Assembly: GCF_902497775.2 (NCBI RefSeq)
Contig: NZ_OZ024668.1
Coordinates: forward strand, 4,758,326-4,822,325
Reading direction: 5' to 3'
Length of the DNA stretch: 64,000 nucleotides
From: Pseudomonas fluorescens
Lineage (GTDB): Bacteria > Pseudomonadota > Gammaproteobacteria > Pseudomonadales > Pseudomonadaceae
Shown: piece by piece, positions 20,502 to 30,680 of the stretch
Numbering within the stretch: the first letter of the stretch is position 1
Layout of the letters: the number at the start of each line of letters is the position of its first letter
Notes under the pieces: model-generated
The model's database searches: none
What the model saw: the letters and a program-made list of their open reading frames with translations, nothing else
What the model was told of the DNA's origin: nothing
Program-made: the position numbers and the translations under genes

Positions 20502-21124
20502 TCGACCTCCGTGGCCAGGGCATTGACCGCAGCCGCAGCCATGGCGCTGCCGCCCAGGCGCCCCTGCATGATCACGAACGGCACGCCACGACTGTCAGCA
20601 GCGAGCATCGCCTTGGACTCGGCAGCGCCAACAAAGCCTACCGGGAAGCCGAGAATCAGTGCGGGTTTAGGCGCGCCGGCATCGAGCATTTCCAGCAGGT
20701 AGAACAGTGCCGTCGGGGCGTTGCCGATGACCACCACACTGCCTTCCAGGTGCGACCGCCACAGCTCCAGGGCCACCGCCGAGCGGGTGTTGCCCAGTTC
20801 GCGGGCCAGCTCCGGCACCTGCTCATCGCGCAGGGTGCAGATCACCGGGTTGTTGGCCGGCAGGCGCGCACGGGTAATGCCCTCGGAAACCATCCGCGCA
20901 TCGCAGAGGATCGGCGCGCCAGCGGCCAGGGCATCGCGCCCGGCCTTGCCGGCACCCGGGGAGAACTGCAGGCCATCGATCGCATCGACCATGCCGCAGG
21001 CGTGAATCACGCGGACCGCGAGCTTTTCCAGATCGGCCGGGATGCGATCGAGCCGGGCTTCCTCTCGAATGATCGCGAAGGAATTGCGATAGATCTCCTG
21101 ACCATCGCGGATGTAATCAATCAT
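20498..21124 (-). CDS. cobH: Precorrin-8X methylmutase
   Basis: 208 residues. The catalytic histidine lies in [11 protein letters not shown] (about residue 42), with [12 protein letters not shown] and [15 protein letters not shown] typical of CobH/CbiC. It moves the C11 methyl to C12, giving hydrogenobyrinate. ATG 21124 has GGAG 8 bases upstream; it overlaps the 3' end of cobG by 8 bases. Confidence 0.95.
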   Translation of the reverse strand: MIDYIRDGQEIYRNSFAIIREEARLDRIPADLEKLAVRVIHACGMVDAIDGLQFSPGAGKAGRDALAAGAPILCDARMVSEGITRARLPANNPVICTLRDEQVPELARELGNTRSAVALELWRSHLEGSVVVIGNAPTALFYLLEMLDAGAPKPALILGFPVGFVGAAESKAMLAADSRGVPFVIMQGRLGGSAMAAAAVNALATEVE

Positions 21125-22466
21125 CAAGGGTGCTCCGTGAGCTGGCGTCTAGCAATGCGCCAGCTTCTTTCAGTGTGAGGTTGCGTGCGCGCAGATGGCC
21201 GAAGCCCGGCTGGGTTGCGTCACGCAGGTACAAGTCGTAGTGGCCGGGGCTTTGTGCCAACAACGTCGCCGGGGCCACATGGGCCATGGCGCAGGAGCGC
21301 GGGCAGCCGCTCAGGTGCACGCTGGCCGGAGCCCCGGGGGCCAGCAGGGTGGCCAGCAGGCGGGCATCGCCCTTGGTTTCGGCCAGGCCTTTGCCACAGC
21401 CGGCGGAACCGGTGCAGGCGACCAGGCGCGTCAGCTGTTCATGCGCCGAGACCAGCAGCCCCAGCCCGGCCAGGCTGGCGCTGACTCGCTTGGCCTGTTG
21501 CTGCGCGACAGTGGGCAGCAACAGGCCCTGCCACGGTGTCATGCGCAGGCTGCCGTCGCCCCGTTCACGGGCCAGTCGCGCGGCGCCGAGCAGCATCGCA
21601 GGGCTCAGTCGCCCCAGGGGCGCTGCCGCACCGACAGCGCTCAGGCCGTATTGCATCTGTGGATAAATCCCCAGATGGCTCGCCGTTGCCAGCGGGCGGC
21701 GCCATAGACAGACCGCAGCATCCGCCCGCACCGGCAAAGCCAACCCGGCGATAAACGCCTCTGGCGTATGTTCGCTCAGCAACTGGCGCATCCGCGCCTG
21801 CTCCGGCCGGGCCAGATCGAGAAAACGGTTGAGCACCGCCAGCACCAGTTCGTGCCCCCGCGTCAGGGGCACGGCACCCAGCGGCGCATCCTTGCCCGGG
21901 CAGCCGGCCAGGCCGAACGCCAGCCACAGTTCGCCGTCCAGGTTCAGGGGGCTGAGCCACAGGTCATGAGGGTGTTCGAGCATCGCCAGCGCTTCGCCGC
22001 CATCCAGCTGCACGGCGAACTTGGCCGAGAGCTGATGAAAGCGCGCAGTGGTTTCCAGCGACTGCAGCAGTTGCTGGGCCAACGGCCGGGTATCGAACAG
22101 CATCTGCGGATCAAGGCCGGCCATGGGGCTGAGCATCAGGTTACGCACATCATCGCCGGCTGCCTCGCGCGGGCCCAGGCCTGCGGCCAGCAGCCCTTCG
22201 ATCAGCCCACCGTGGTCGCAGCCGATACCGCGAATCTGCAGGTTGCCGCGGTTGGTGACTTCAATTTCACCGCCCGCATAACGCTCGGCCGCAGCGGCAA
22301 CGGCCTCGGCCTGATCCGCTGTCAGCGCACCACCGGCCAGCTTGATCCGGCAGATGCCGCCGTCCAGTGCCTGGACGATACGCCACAACCCCGGACAGGC
22401 CGAGGGACGCAGCGAAGCTTGGGGCTGGTGGGCCGATACAGGCTGGTTCAAAAGGTCACCCGGCAA
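21117..22466 (-). CDS. cobG: Precorrin-3B synthase
   Basis: About 449 residues of the sulfite/nitrite-reductase-like family with two ferredoxin-like repeats. The Fe-S cysteines are visible as C-x5-C (CTGSAGC) and C-x3-C (CPRSC) near residues 373-414. CobG is the oxygen-dependent monooxygenase that prepares the ring for contraction in the aerobic route. The start is uncertain: no ATG is available between the upstream stop and the conserved region, so TTG at 22466 (or another TTG 15 bases on) must serve, with only a weak ribosome site. It leads the minus-strand cob arm, divergent from cobL across about 100 bp. Confidence 0.87.
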   Translation of the reverse strand: MPGDLLNQPVSAHQPQASLRPSACPGLWRIVQALDGGICRIKLAGGALTADQAEAVAAAAERYAGGEIEVTNRGNLQIRGIGCDHGGLIEGLLAAGLGPREAAGDDVRNLMLSPMAGLDPQMLFDTRPLAQQLLQSLETTARFHQLSAKFAVQLDGGEALAMLEHPHDLWLSPLNLDGELWLAFGLAGCPGKDAPLGAVPLTRGHELVLAVLNRFLDLARPEQARMRQLLSEHTPEAFIAGLALPVRADAAVCLWRRPLATASHLGIYPQMQYGLSAVGAAAPLGRLSPAMLLGAARLARERGDGSLRMTPWQGLLLPTVAQQQAKRVSASLAGLGLLVSAHEQLTRLVACTGSAGCGKGLAETKGDARLLATLLAPGAPASVHLSGCPRSCAMAHVAPATLLAQSPGHYDLYLRDATQPGFGHLRARNLTLKEAGALLDASSRSTLDD

Positions 22467-22567
22467 TCGTGAAAAGGCACTTCAGTGTAGAAGGCGCGGT
22501 ATTATGCCTGCTTTGTCCGAAGGCATGAAAAGCCTGCCGGTCGGATTGCGTTGAATTGAGGAAATCC

Positions 22568-23779
22568 ATGTCGCCCTGGCTGACAATCGTAGGTATCGGT
22601 GAAGACGGCTTCAGTGGCCTGGGCAAGAATGCCCGGCGTGCATTGCTGGGCGCTTCACGGGTGTTTGGCGGCCAGCGCCAGCTGGATCTGCTGCCGCATT
22701 GCATCACTGGCGAACGCCTGCTGTGGCCCAGCCCGTTTTCCCTGGCACCGGTACTGGCCCTGCGTGGCGAGGCGGTGTGTGTACTGGCCAGCGGCGACCC
22801 GATGTTCTACGGCGTGGGCGCGAGCCTGGCGCGGCAACTCGATGCCAGTGAGATGAACGTGCTGCCGATGCCCTCCTCCTGCGCCCTGGCCGCCGCCCGC
22901 CTGGGCTGGCCGTTGCAGGAGGTGCTGAGCCTGTCGGTGGTCGCACGGCCAATCGCTGCACTCAACGCTCATCTGTACAGCGGTGTGCGCCTGTTGGTAC
23001 TGAGCAACGATGGCAAAAGCCCGGCAGCCATTGCCGCATTGCTGCGTGAACGCGGTTTCGGGCCGAGCCGGCTGCAGGTCTTCGAGCACCTGGGCGGCAG
23101 CGCCGAGCGTCGCCTTGCCGGCACTGCCGAACACTGGCCGCACACGCAAATAGCCGACTTGAACCTGGTCGCCATCGAATGCCTGGCCGCGCCCGACACA
23201 CCGCGCCTGTCGCCCCTGGCCGGGCTGGCCGACAGCGCCTTCAAACACGACGGCCAGCTGACCAAACGCGATGTGCGCGCCATTACCCTGGCGCGCCTGG
23301 CGCCGCAACCGGGCGAACTGCTCTGGGATGTCGGCGCCGGCAGCGGCTCGATCGGCATCGAGTGGATGCGCGCCCACCCCAGTTGCCGGGCACTGGCCAT
23401 CGAGTCCGATGAAGGCCGCCAGCAGTTGATCGAGCACAACCGCGATGCCCTCGGCGTGCCAGGCCTGCAGTTGATCCGCGGTCGAGCGCCGATGGCCCTG
23501 CAGGGCCTGGAACGCCCGGATGCGATCTTCATCGGTGGCGGCGTGACCCGCGAAGGCGTGCTGCAACACTGCTGGGAGCAACTGCGCCCCGGCGGGCGCC
23601 TGGTGGCCAATGCCGTGACCCTGCAAAGCGAACTGGCCCTGGTCAACTGGCGCGAGCAGCACGGCGGCGAGCTGACCCGCATCCATATCGCCCAGGCCCA
23701 GCCCCTGGGCGAGTTCGACACCTGGCGCCAGGCCCTGCCCATCACCCTGCTAGAAGCGGTCAAGCCTGTCGATGCGTGA
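22568..23779 (+). CDS. cobL: Precorrin-6Y C5,15-methyltransferase (decarboxylating)
   Basis: 403 residues. The CbiE-type domain (1-about 200) has [12 protein letters not shown] and [13 protein letters not shown]; the CbiT-type domain (about 220-403) has [15 protein letters not shown] and IFIGGGV. The fused enzyme methylates C5 and C15 and removes the acetate carboxyl on ring C. ATG 22568 has GAGG 7 bases upstream and gives the conserved MSPWLTIVG start. It overlaps cbiD by 8 bases. Confidence 0.94.
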   Translation: MSPWLTIVGIGEDGFSGLGKNARRALLGASRVFGGQRQLDLLPHCITGERLLWPSPFSLAPVLALRGEAVCVLASGDPMFYGVGASLARQLDASEMNVLPMPSSCALAAARLGWPLQEVLSLSVVARPIAALNAHLYSGVRLLVLSNDGKSPAAIAALLRERGFGPSRLQVFEHLGGSAERRLAGTAEHWPHTQIADLNLVAIECLAAPDTPRLSPLAGLADSAFKHDGQLTKRDVRAITLARLAPQPGELLWDVGAGSGSIGIEWMRAHPSCRALAIESDEGRQQLIEHNRDALGVPGLQLIRGRAPMALQGLERPDAIFIGGGVTREGVLQHCWEQLRPGGRLVANAVTLQSELALVNWREQHGGELTRIHIAQAQPLGEFDTWRQALPITLLEAVKPVDA

Positions 23780-24869
23780 CGAAACCCGCGAACAACCCGC
23801 CCCGCTGCGCAGCGGCCTGACCACCGGCAGCTGCGCCACCGCCACCAGCCTGGCTGCGGCGCGCCTGCTGCTTGCCGGCCAGGGCGATGACGCCGTGCAC
23901 ATCATCCTGCCCAAGGGCAAGGTGGTGCAGATGCGCCTGGAGTTCTGCCGCCTGCTGGCGGACGGCGCCGAGGCCGGTACCCTCAAGGATGCCGGCGATG
24001 ACCCGGACGTTACCCACGGCGCCCTGCTCTACAGCCAGGTGCGCTTGCGCGCAGAGCCCGGAGTGCGCTTCGTCGCCGGCAAGGGTGTCGGCACGGTGAC
24101 CCGCCCCGGATTGGTGCTGGCAGTCGGCGAGCCGGCAATCAACCCGGTACCGCGACGGATGATGAGCGAACACCTGCAGCGCCTGGCCGATGAGCACGCC
24201 TACAGCGGCGGCTTTGAGGTCACGGTAAACGTGCAGGATGGCGAAAGCCTGGCGCTGAAAACCATGAACCCGCGCCTGGGCATTCTTGGCGGCCTGTCGA
24301 TCCTCGGCACCAGTGGTATCGTCCGGCCGTTTTCCTGCTCGGCCTACATCGCCTCGATCCACCAGGGTATCGACGTAGCGAAAACCAACGGTTACCAGCA
24401 CATCGCCGCCTGCACCGGCAACGCCAGCGAAGACACCATGCGCCGGGTCTACAACTTGCCGGAAATCGCCCTGATCGAAATGGGCGACTTTGTCGGCGCG
24501 GTGCTCAAGCACCTGCGCAAGGTGCCGGTGGATAAACTCAGCCTGTGCGGCGGCTTCGGCAAGATCAGCAAGCTGGCCGCCGGGCACATGGACCTGCACA
24601 GCCGCCATTCGAGCATCGACCTGCCGCAACTGGCCGACTGGGCTGCGGCCATTGGTGCCGACCTGTCGCTGCAAGACTCTATTCGCCAGGCCAACACCAG
24701 CCAGCAGGCCCTGGCCCTGGCCAGCGCCGCCGGGGTTGCCTTGGGCGATGCGGTCTGCGCGCATGCCCTGGCGTTTGCCCGCAGCGTGGTGCCGGCGCAG
24801 GTGCAGGTGGAGGTGTTCGCCATTGATCGCCAGGGTGGCATCGTTGGCCATGCGGGGGGCTGTGCATGA
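23772..24869 (+). CDS. cbiD: Cobalt-precorrin-5B (C1)-methyltransferase
   Basis: 365 residues: [18 protein letters not shown] near the N-terminus, [16 protein letters not shown] and the [20 protein letters not shown] block are typical of CbiD. It methylates C1 of the contracted ring. In the textbook aerobic route this step is done by CobF, so its presence in a cobG-containing cluster makes a hybrid set. It overlaps cobL by 8 bases and cobK by 4 (ATGA), so the three plus-strand genes are coupled. Confidence 0.93.
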   Translation: MRDETREQPAPLRSGLTTGSCATATSLAAARLLLAGQGDDAVHIILPKGKVVQMRLEFCRLLADGAEAGTLKDAGDDPDVTHGALLYSQVRLRAEPGVRFVAGKGVGTVTRPGLVLAVGEPAINPVPRRMMSEHLQRLADEHAYSGGFEVTVNVQDGESLALKTMNPRLGILGGLSILGTSGIVRPFSCSAYIASIHQGIDVAKTNGYQHIAACTGNASEDTMRRVYNLPEIALIEMGDFVGAVLKHLRKVPVDKLSLCGGFGKISKLAAGHMDLHSRHSSIDLPQLADWAAAIGADLSLQDSIRQANTSQQALALASAAGVALGDAVCAHALAFARSVVPAQVQVEVFAIDRQGGIVGHAGGCA

Positions 24870-25579
24870 AACGCATCCTGTTGCTCGGCGGCGTCACCGA
24901 GGCCCTGGCCATTGCCCGCACCCTGGGCCCGCAGCATGTCTACAGCCTGGCCGGGATTGGCCGGGTGCCCACTGACCTGAACTGTCAGGTGCGGGTCGGT
25001 GGATTTGGCGGTGCCGAGGGTTTGGCCGCTTACCTGCTTGCGCACAACATCGACCTGCTGATCGACGCCACCCACCCCTACGCTGCCCAGATCAGCGCCA
25101 ATGCCGCCCGCGCCGCGCAGCTCACCGGGGTGCCTTGCTGGGCTTTGCGCCGCCCGGCATGGCAAGCTCAGGCCGGCGATGACTGGCGCGAGGTGACCGA
25201 CTGGGCCGAACTGATCGACGCCCTGCGCCCGTTCCAGCGGCCGCTGTTCACTCTCGGCCGTGAGCCGCTGCAGCACCTGCAGGAGATTCCCGCCCATCAG
25301 TTCTGGACCTTGCGCGCCCTTGAAGCCTGCCCGGGCAATGAACGCTGCGAAGTGATCGGCGCACGCGGGCCGTTTCACCTGGAAGACGAACACGTCCTGT
25401 TCGAGCGTCGGCAGATCGATGTGCTGATCAGCAAGAACAGTGGCAGCGGGGCGACCGAGCCCAAACTTGAAATCGCCAGGCAACGGCGAGTGCCGGTGTT
25501 GATCCTCAAGCGACCAGTGCTGCCGCAAGTCGACAGGGAATTCTTCAGCCCCTCGCAACTGCTGGCAGAACTGCCTTAG
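24866..25579 (+). CDS. cobK: Precorrin-6A reductase
   Basis: 237 residues. N-terminal [14 protein letters not shown] nucleotide-binding start, then [18 protein letters not shown] and WALRRPAW typical of CobK/CbiJ, and a C-terminal [20 protein letters not shown]. It reduces precorrin-6A to 6B with NADPH. Last gene of the cobL-cbiD-cobK operon, overlapping cbiD by 4 bases. CobM, the cobaltochelatase and the later genes are not in this window. Confidence 0.94.
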   Translation: MKRILLLGGVTEALAIARTLGPQHVYSLAGIGRVPTDLNCQVRVGGFGGAEGLAAYLLAHNIDLLIDATHPYAAQISANAARAAQLTGVPCWALRRPAWQAQAGDDWREVTDWAELIDALRPFQRPLFTLGREPLQHLQEIPAHQFWTLRALEACPGNERCEVIGARGPFHLEDEHVLFERRQIDVLISKNSGSGATEPKLEIARQRRVPVLILKRPVLPQVDREFFSPSQLLAELP

Positions 25580-25711
25580 TGGGTCTCCTGTAGGAGGATG
25601 AATATAAAAACGAACCAAACTTTAGGAAATGTCTGATTAGGTTGGTTTGCCTTAACCCCACTCTACGGCCTTACAATACGCCCCCTCCTCACCCCGGAAG
25701 ACTTCGCCCAT

Positions 25712-26149
25712 ATGGACATGCAATGGTGGATCTGGCTGGTATTCGGTTTCGGCCTGATTGTGCTCGAACTCATACTGCCGACCTTTTTCATCCTCTGGTT
25801 CGGTATCGGCGCCGTGCTGGTTTCGCTCATCGCCTTTCTGGCGCCAAGCCTGCAACTCGATATGCAGGTGCTGCTCTGGGTGGTGTTCTCGTCGATCACC
25901 ACGCTGCTGTGGTTCAAGGTGTTTCGCAGAAAGCAGCCCGACACCCGCTGGACCGCTGACAGCGTGATCGGCGAAGTGGGCCTGCTCACCGCCACGGTTT
26001 CGGAGTTCCAGAAGGGCCGCGTGCGCTTTCAGAAGCCCGTGCTAGGCAACGAAGAGTGGATCTGCGTCGCCGATGCCGAGATTCCCTCGGGCGAGCGCGT
26101 ACGCCTCACTGCCATCGAAGGCAATACCGCCCGGGTTACCCGGGCCTGA
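25712..26149 (+). CDS. NfeD-family membrane protein (short form)
   Basis: 145 residues. Three hydrophobic segments (about 5-30, 33-45, 50-67) are followed by a soluble C-terminal OB-fold domain of about 75 residues (GEVGLLTATVSEFQKGRVRF...). This is the short NfeD form without the N-terminal serine-protease domain. Such proteins are usually encoded with a stomatin/slipin, as here (23-bp gap), and are thought to organise membrane protein quality control. Confidence 0.87.
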   Translation: MDMQWWIWLVFGFGLIVLELILPTFFILWFGIGAVLVSLIAFLAPSLQLDMQVLLWVVFSSITTLLWFKVFRRKQPDTRWTADSVIGEVGLLTATVSEFQKGRVRFQKPVLGNEEWICVADAEIPSGERVRLTAIEGNTARVTRA

Positions 26150-26172
26150 TCAGTAAAAGGAAGCATTGACTC

Positions 26173-27030
26173 ATGACCAGCCTTATCGTCGTCGGCACAA
26201 TCGCCGCATTCGTCCTCATCACCCTGTTCAAGGGCGTGCGCATCGTGCCCCAGGGCGAGGAGTGGATCGTTGAACGCCTCGGCCGCTACCACAGCACCCT
26301 CAAGCCGGGCCTGAACCTGCTGATCCCTTACATGGACGTGGTCGCCTACCGCCTGCCAACCAAGGACATCATCCTCGACGTGCAGCAGCAGGAAATCATC
26401 ACCCGTGACAACGCCGTGATCGTCGCCAACGCCCTGTGCTTCGCCAAGGTCGTCGACCCGCAAAAAGCCGCCTACGGCGTGCAGGACTTTTCCTTCGCAG
26501 TCACCAGCCTGACCATGACCTCGTTGCGTGCCATCGTCGGCGCCATGGACCTGGACGAAGCGCTGTCGAGCCGCGAGCAGATCAAGGCGCGCCTGCGTGA
26601 AGCGATGTCCGAGCAGACCGAAGACTGGGGCGTGACCGTGCGCTCGGTAGAGATCCAGGACATCAAGCCGTCGCAGAACATGCAGGCGGCCATGGAGCGC
26701 CAGGCCGCCGCCGAGCGTGAACGTAAAGCCGACGTCACCCGCGCCGAAGGCGCCAAGCAAGCCGCAATCCTTGAAGCCGAAGCACGCCAGCAGGCGGCCA
26801 AGCTCGACGCCGAAGCGCAAATCAACCTCGCCGAAGCCTCGGCGCGTTCGATCACCCTGGTCAGGGACGCAGTCGGTACCGAGATTACCCCGGCCATGTA
26901 CCTGCTCGGTGAGCGCTACATCGGCGCCATGGAGAGCCTTGCCAGCAGCGACAACGCCAAGGTCGTGGTACTGCCCGCCGACCTGCAGGAAACCGTGCGC
27001 GGCTTGATGGGCCGCAACAAGCAGGCCTGA
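26173..27030 (+). CDS. Slipin / stomatin-like SPFH-domain protein
   Basis: 285 residues. One N-terminal membrane helix (about 4-20), an SPFH/band-7 domain (about 24-190; VPQGEEWIVERLGRYHSTLKPG), then a long Ala/Glu/Lys-rich coiled coil (about 178-230) and a conserved C-terminus (VVVLPADLQETVRGLMG). It forms oligomeric membrane scaffolds, and its partner is the NfeD protein just upstream. Close to E. coli QmcA in architecture. A GGAA site precedes the ATG. Confidence 0.9.
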   Translation: MTSLIVVGTIAAFVLITLFKGVRIVPQGEEWIVERLGRYHSTLKPGLNLLIPYMDVVAYRLPTKDIILDVQQQEIITRDNAVIVANALCFAKVVDPQKAAYGVQDFSFAVTSLTMTSLRAIVGAMDLDEALSSREQIKARLREAMSEQTEDWGVTVRSVEIQDIKPSQNMQAAMERQAAAERERKADVTRAEGAKQAAILEAEARQQAAKLDAEAQINLAEASARSITLVRDAVGTEITPAMYLLGERYIGAMESLASSDNAKVVVLPADLQETVRGLMGRNKQA

Positions 27031-27036
27031 TGCGTG

Positions 27037-27067
27037 CCGGGTGTGCGGCACTTCACCGCACCCCCGG
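27037..27067 (+). terminator. GC-rich hairpin after the slipin gene
   Basis: CCGGGTGTGCGG at 27037-27048 pairs imperfectly with CCGCACCCCCGG at 27056-27067. No T-run follows, so termination here is only suggested. Confidence 0.35.
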
Positions 27068-27126
27068 TAAATTTCCCTATACTGGGCGTTACAATAGCCA
27101 CCTCTGATTCCTGACCGGATCTTTCC

Positions 27127-27519
27127 ATGTCCCCATATCGGCCCGCCATTGCCTGGATCGCCTGCTTCGCAGTGCTGTTCAATCTGCTGGCCATGCCGTT
27201 GGCGTCCGCTGCCCCCAAGGGGCCGGCCGAACAACTGCTGTGGGGCGCCTTCTGTTCGAGTGTCGGGGCCAAGGCCAATCCCGCAATCATGGCCCTGGGC
27301 AAGATCGACCTCGGCCAGCAAGGCGATGAACATTCGAACATGCAGCACTGCTGGTGCTGTTCCGGCGCAGCGCCGTTGCTGGCACTTCCCGGGCATACGC
27401 CGCAGCTGAGCAAACCGCTGGCACTGGCGGTCGGGCTCGAACCGCTGCTGACGGCCTATCAACCCACGCCACGCCAACAGTGGCCAGCCCTCAATCCCCG
27501 CGCCTCCCCTCTGGTCTGA
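27127..27519 (+). CDS. DUF2946 family protein, copper-locus associated
   Basis: 130 residues. A signal peptide or membrane anchor spans 1-28 (IAWIACFAVLFNLLAMPLASAA). The protein has cysteines in GAFCSS and a compact MQHCWCCSGA motif preceded by DEHSN, which could bind metal. DUF2946 proteins recur beside copper receptors and chaperones; their role is not known. The first gene of the copper-linked set, 47 bp before the PCu(A)C chaperone. The ribosome site is weak. Confidence 0.75.
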   Translation: MSPYRPAIAWIACFAVLFNLLAMPLASAAPKGPAEQLLWGAFCSSVGAKANPAIMALGKIDLGQQGDEHSNMQHCWCCSGAAPLLALPGHTPQLSKPLALAVGLEPLLTAYQPTPRQQWPALNPRASPLV

Positions 27520-27566
27520 GTTCACGACGCTAACTGCTGCGAACCTGAATCGACTGGAGAATCACC

Positions 27567-28037
27567 ATGTTCAAGAACGCCCTGCTGCTGGCCGCACTGA
27601 TACTGCCGGCGACCTTTGCCAATGCCCATGAATACACCGTAGGCGAGTTGCACATCGCGCACCCTTGGTCGCAGGAACTGCCGCCGAACGCGCCCAACGT
27701 TGCGGCTTATTTCGTCGTGCATAACAACGGCAAGAGCGCCGACACCCTGCTCAGCGTCGACAGCCCGATCAGCGACGATGCCCAATTACACGAGCATGTG
27801 CACAAAGATGGCCTGATGAAAATGCAGCAGGTACAGAGTGTCGAAGTGCCTGCCGGTGGCGAGCTGAAATTTGCCCCTGGCGCCTACCATGTGATGCTCA
27901 TGCAGCCCAAGGACCGCAGCCTGCTGGCTGACGGCAAGCGCTTCCCGCTGACCCTGCACTTCAAGAATGCCGGTGACATCACCGTCGAGGTCGCGGTGCA
28001 GAAAAATGCACCCGAGGAAGCCGCTCACAGCCATTGA
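27567..28037 (+). CDS. Periplasmic copper chaperone of the PCu(A)C family
   Basis: 156 residues. Signal peptide 1-20 cut after ANA; the mature domain has the H-x(n)-M-x(n)-H-x-M copper site, seen as HEHVHKDGLMKM (about 75-86) and YHVMLMQPK (about 110-118). The C-terminus ends in AHSH. Such proteins bind Cu(I) in the periplasm and hand it to cytochrome oxidase or outer-membrane systems. GGAGA precedes the ATG. Neighbours on both sides are DUF2946 genes and oprC follows. Confidence 0.9.
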   Translation: MFKNALLLAALILPATFANAHEYTVGELHIAHPWSQELPPNAPNVAAYFVVHNNGKSADTLLSVDSPISDDAQLHEHVHKDGLMKMQQVQSVEVPAGGELKFAPGAYHVMLMQPKDRSLLADGKRFPLTLHFKNAGDITVEVAVQKNAPEEAAHSH

Positions 28038-28056
28038 TTGCTGAAAGCTGCCCGGC

Positions 28057-28479
28057 GTGAGTATCGCCCGCAGCAGGTTCACCCGCACCGCGCGTCCAGA
28101 GTCGAGGACGCTTCGCGGCAGCTGGCTGAGCCTGTTCGCCATGTTGATGATTTTTATCGGCCCACTGGTTTCCCAGTCGATGCCGATGGATCACCGTGCC
28201 ATGCCGGCAGGCATGAGCATGGCCATGGACAGCGCCGCCGATTGCCATGCCGACAGCCATCACGGCAGCAGCCCGGCGCTGAAGGTGATCTGGGAGAAGT
28301 GCGGCTATTGCAGCCTGCTCTTCCATTGCCCGGCATTGCCCCAGGCCCTGAGCCTGCTCAACAGCGAAGCCGTTCCCGCCAGCAACCGGCTCATCGTCTA
28401 CCCGCGCCAGGGCCATGCCCGGCAGACGGTATTCCCCGGCGCCCGCAGCCGCGCGCCGCCCTCCCTCATCGTCGTCTGA
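28057..28479 (+). CDS. DUF2946 family protein, Met/His-rich
   Basis: 140 residues from a GTG start. After a basic N-terminus and one hydrophobic helix (about 22-40) comes a Met/His-rich stretch (SMPMDHRAMPAGMSMAMD), a second CHADSHHG block, and CGYCSLLFHCP, all suited to copper binding. The start is uncertain because the ribosome site is weak. It lies 19 bp after the chaperone gene and 78 bp before oprC, so it is likely in the same operon. Confidence 0.75.
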   Translation: MSIARSRFTRTARPESRTLRGSWLSLFAMLMIFIGPLVSQSMPMDHRAMPAGMSMAMDSAADCHADSHHGSSPALKVIWEKCGYCSLLFHCPALPQALSLLNSEAVPASNRLIVYPRQGHARQTVFPGARSRAPPSLIVV

Positions 28480-28557
28480 GCCCACTCCCTGCGCCCCAAG
28501 TCCGGCCTCTGCCGTCGACTGCGCGCACCCTTATGACTGATCGATGTTGGAATCATT

Positions 28558-30624
28558 ATGTCCGGCTGCACCGCTGTTTTTCGTCTGTCCCTGCAAGGGA
28601 CCATCGCCGTGATCTGCGGCACCCTGCTCAGCCCTCTGGCCCTGGCCGCCAGCCTGGCCAAAGACGCGCATGTTCACGACCAGGCCGAACTGAGCCCGAC
28701 GGTGATCACCGCCGTGGCCCCCAGTTCGCCGCTGACCATCGTCACCAACCCCAAGGACCCACGCCAGCCGGTACCGGCCAGCGATGGCGCCGATTACCTG
28801 AAAACCATCCCCGGCTTCTCGGCCATTCGCGCCGGTGGCACCAATGGTGACCCGGTACTGCGCGGCATGTTCGGCTCGCGCCTGAACATCCTCACCAACG
28901 GCGGCGTGATGCTCGGCGCCTGCCCCAACCGCATGGACGCCCCGACCTCGTACATCTCGCCGGAAACCTACGACCGCCTGACCGTGATCAAAGGCCCGCA
29001 AAGCGTGATCTGGGGCCCGGGCGCATCGGCCGGGACCATCCTCTTCGACCGCGAGCCGGAAAAATTCGGCGAGCTTGGCAGCCGGGTCAACGCCAGCCTG
29101 CTGGGCGGCTCCAATGGCCGCTTCGACAAGGTGCTGGATGCCGCCGCCGGCAACCGCTACGGCTATGCACGCTTCGTCGGCAACCAGTCGCGCTCCGACG
29201 ACTATGAAGACGGCAATGGCGACACCGTGCCGTCGCGCTGGGACAAGTGGAACGGTGACGTCGCCCTGGGCTGGACCCCGGACGCCGACACCCTGGTGGA
29301 ACTGACCGCCGGCAAGGGCGACGGTGAAGCCCGCTATGCCGGGCGCGGCATGGATGGCTCGCAGTTCAAGCGCGAAAGCCTTGGCCTGCGCTTTGAGAAG
29401 TCCAACATGGGCGAGGTCTTCGACAAGCTCGAAGCCCAGGTCTACTACAACTACGCTGACCACGTGATGGACAACTACAGCCTGCGCACGCCCTCGGGCA
29501 TGGGCATGATGGGCATGCCGATGGTCAGCAACGTCGACCGCCGCACCCTCGGCGGACGCATCAAGGGCACCTGGCGCTGGGATGATCTGCAATTGATCAG
29601 CGGCATCGATGCGCAGACCAACGAACACCGCCAGCGCGGTGGTATGGGCGTCGATGCGCACAAGCACATGGCCTGGACCAAGGACGCCGACTTCCACAAC
29701 TACGGCGTGTTCGGCGAACTGACCTGGTACGCCGCCGAACAGGACCGGCTGATCACCGGCGCCCGCCTGGACCGCGCCTCGGCCAAGGATTACCGGGCCA
29801 CCAGCGCCACCCGTGGCAACACCCGCGCCGATACCCTGCCCAGCGGTTTTATCCGTTACGAGCATGACCTGGTGGATGTCCCCGCCACCACCTACGTCGG
29901 CCTCGGTCACGCCCAGCGCTTCCCCGACTACTGGGAGCTGTTCTCGCCCAAGTCCGGGCCAGCAGGCTCGGTCAACGCCTTCGACAGCATCAAGCCGGAG
30001 AAAACCACACAGCTCGACTTCGGCATCCAGTACCAGACCGATACCGTCGATGCCTGGGCCTCGGCTTATGTCGGGCAGATCCGCGACTACATCCTCTTCG
30101 ACTACCGGCCGGGGATGATGGGCATGCCAAGCTCCCAGGCGCAGAACATCGATGCGCGGATCATGGGCGGCGAACTGGGCGCTGCGTACAAACTGACCAG
30201 CAACTGGAAAGCCGACGCCACCCTGGCCTACGCTTGGGGCAAGAACAGCAGCGACGGCAAGGCACTGCCGCAGATGCCACCGCTGGAAAGCCGCCTGGGC
30301 CTGACCTACAGCCGTGATGTGTGGAGCGCCGGTGCCTTGTGGCGCCTGGTCGCAGCGCAAAACCGCATCGCCGAGAACTCCGGCAACGTAGTGGGCAAGG
30401 ACTACGAAAAAAGCGGTGGCTTCGGTGTGTTCTCGCTTAATGGTGCCTACAAGGTCAGCAACAACCTCAAGCTCAGTGCCGGGGTCGACAACCTGTTCGA
30501 CAAGGCTTACGCCGAGCACCTGAACCTGGCGGGTAACGCCGGCTTTGGCTACCCGGCCACTGACCCGCAGCCGATCAACGAGCCGGGGCGTACGTTCTGG
30601 ACCAAGGTCGACCTGAGTTTCTGA
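28558..30624 (+). CDS. oprC: TonB-dependent copper receptor OprC
   Basis: 688 residues. Signal peptide to about residue 31, then a plug domain (PTVITAVAPSSPLTIVTNPKDPRQP, DPVLRGMFGSRLNILTNGG) and a 22-strand-type barrel ending in the aromatic VDLSF. Methionine clusters MGMMGMPM (about 316-323) and MMGMP (about 519-523), a CPNRMD loop and the HVHD N-terminus fit copper binding. It takes copper across the outer membrane with TonB. Full length for the family. Confidence 0.9.
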   Translation: MSGCTAVFRLSLQGTIAVICGTLLSPLALAASLAKDAHVHDQAELSPTVITAVAPSSPLTIVTNPKDPRQPVPASDGADYLKTIPGFSAIRAGGTNGDPVLRGMFGSRLNILTNGGVMLGACPNRMDAPTSYISPETYDRLTVIKGPQSVIWGPGASAGTILFDREPEKFGELGSRVNASLLGGSNGRFDKVLDAAAGNRYGYARFVGNQSRSDDYEDGNGDTVPSRWDKWNGDVALGWTPDADTLVELTAGKGDGEARYAGRGMDGSQFKRESLGLRFEKSNMGEVFDKLEAQVYYNYADHVMDNYSLRTPSGMGMMGMPMVSNVDRRTLGGRIKGTWRWDDLQLISGIDAQTNEHRQRGGMGVDAHKHMAWTKDADFHNYGVFGELTWYAAEQDRLITGARLDRASAKDYRATSATRGNTRADTLPSGFIRYEHDLVDVPATTYVGLGHAQRFPDYWELFSPKSGPAGSVNAFDSIKPEKTTQLDFGIQYQTDTVDAWASAYVGQIRDYILFDYRPGMMGMPSSQAQNIDARIMGGELGAAYKLTSNWKADATLAYAWGKNSSDGKALPQMPPLESRLGLTYSRDVWSAGALWRLVAAQNRIAENSGNVVGKDYEKSGGFGVFSLNGAYKVSNNLKLSAGVDNLFDKAYAEHLNLAGNAGFGYPATDPQPINEPGRTFWTKVDLSF

Positions 30625-30680
30625 TCCACCCCGGGCGCGATCACTGATCGCGCCTTACCCAGGCAACACGGGAGCGCTCC

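Noticed and set aside
28531..30519. 662-residue open frame antisense to oprC
   Set aside because: Shadow frame; oprC has a signal peptide, plug and barrel features.
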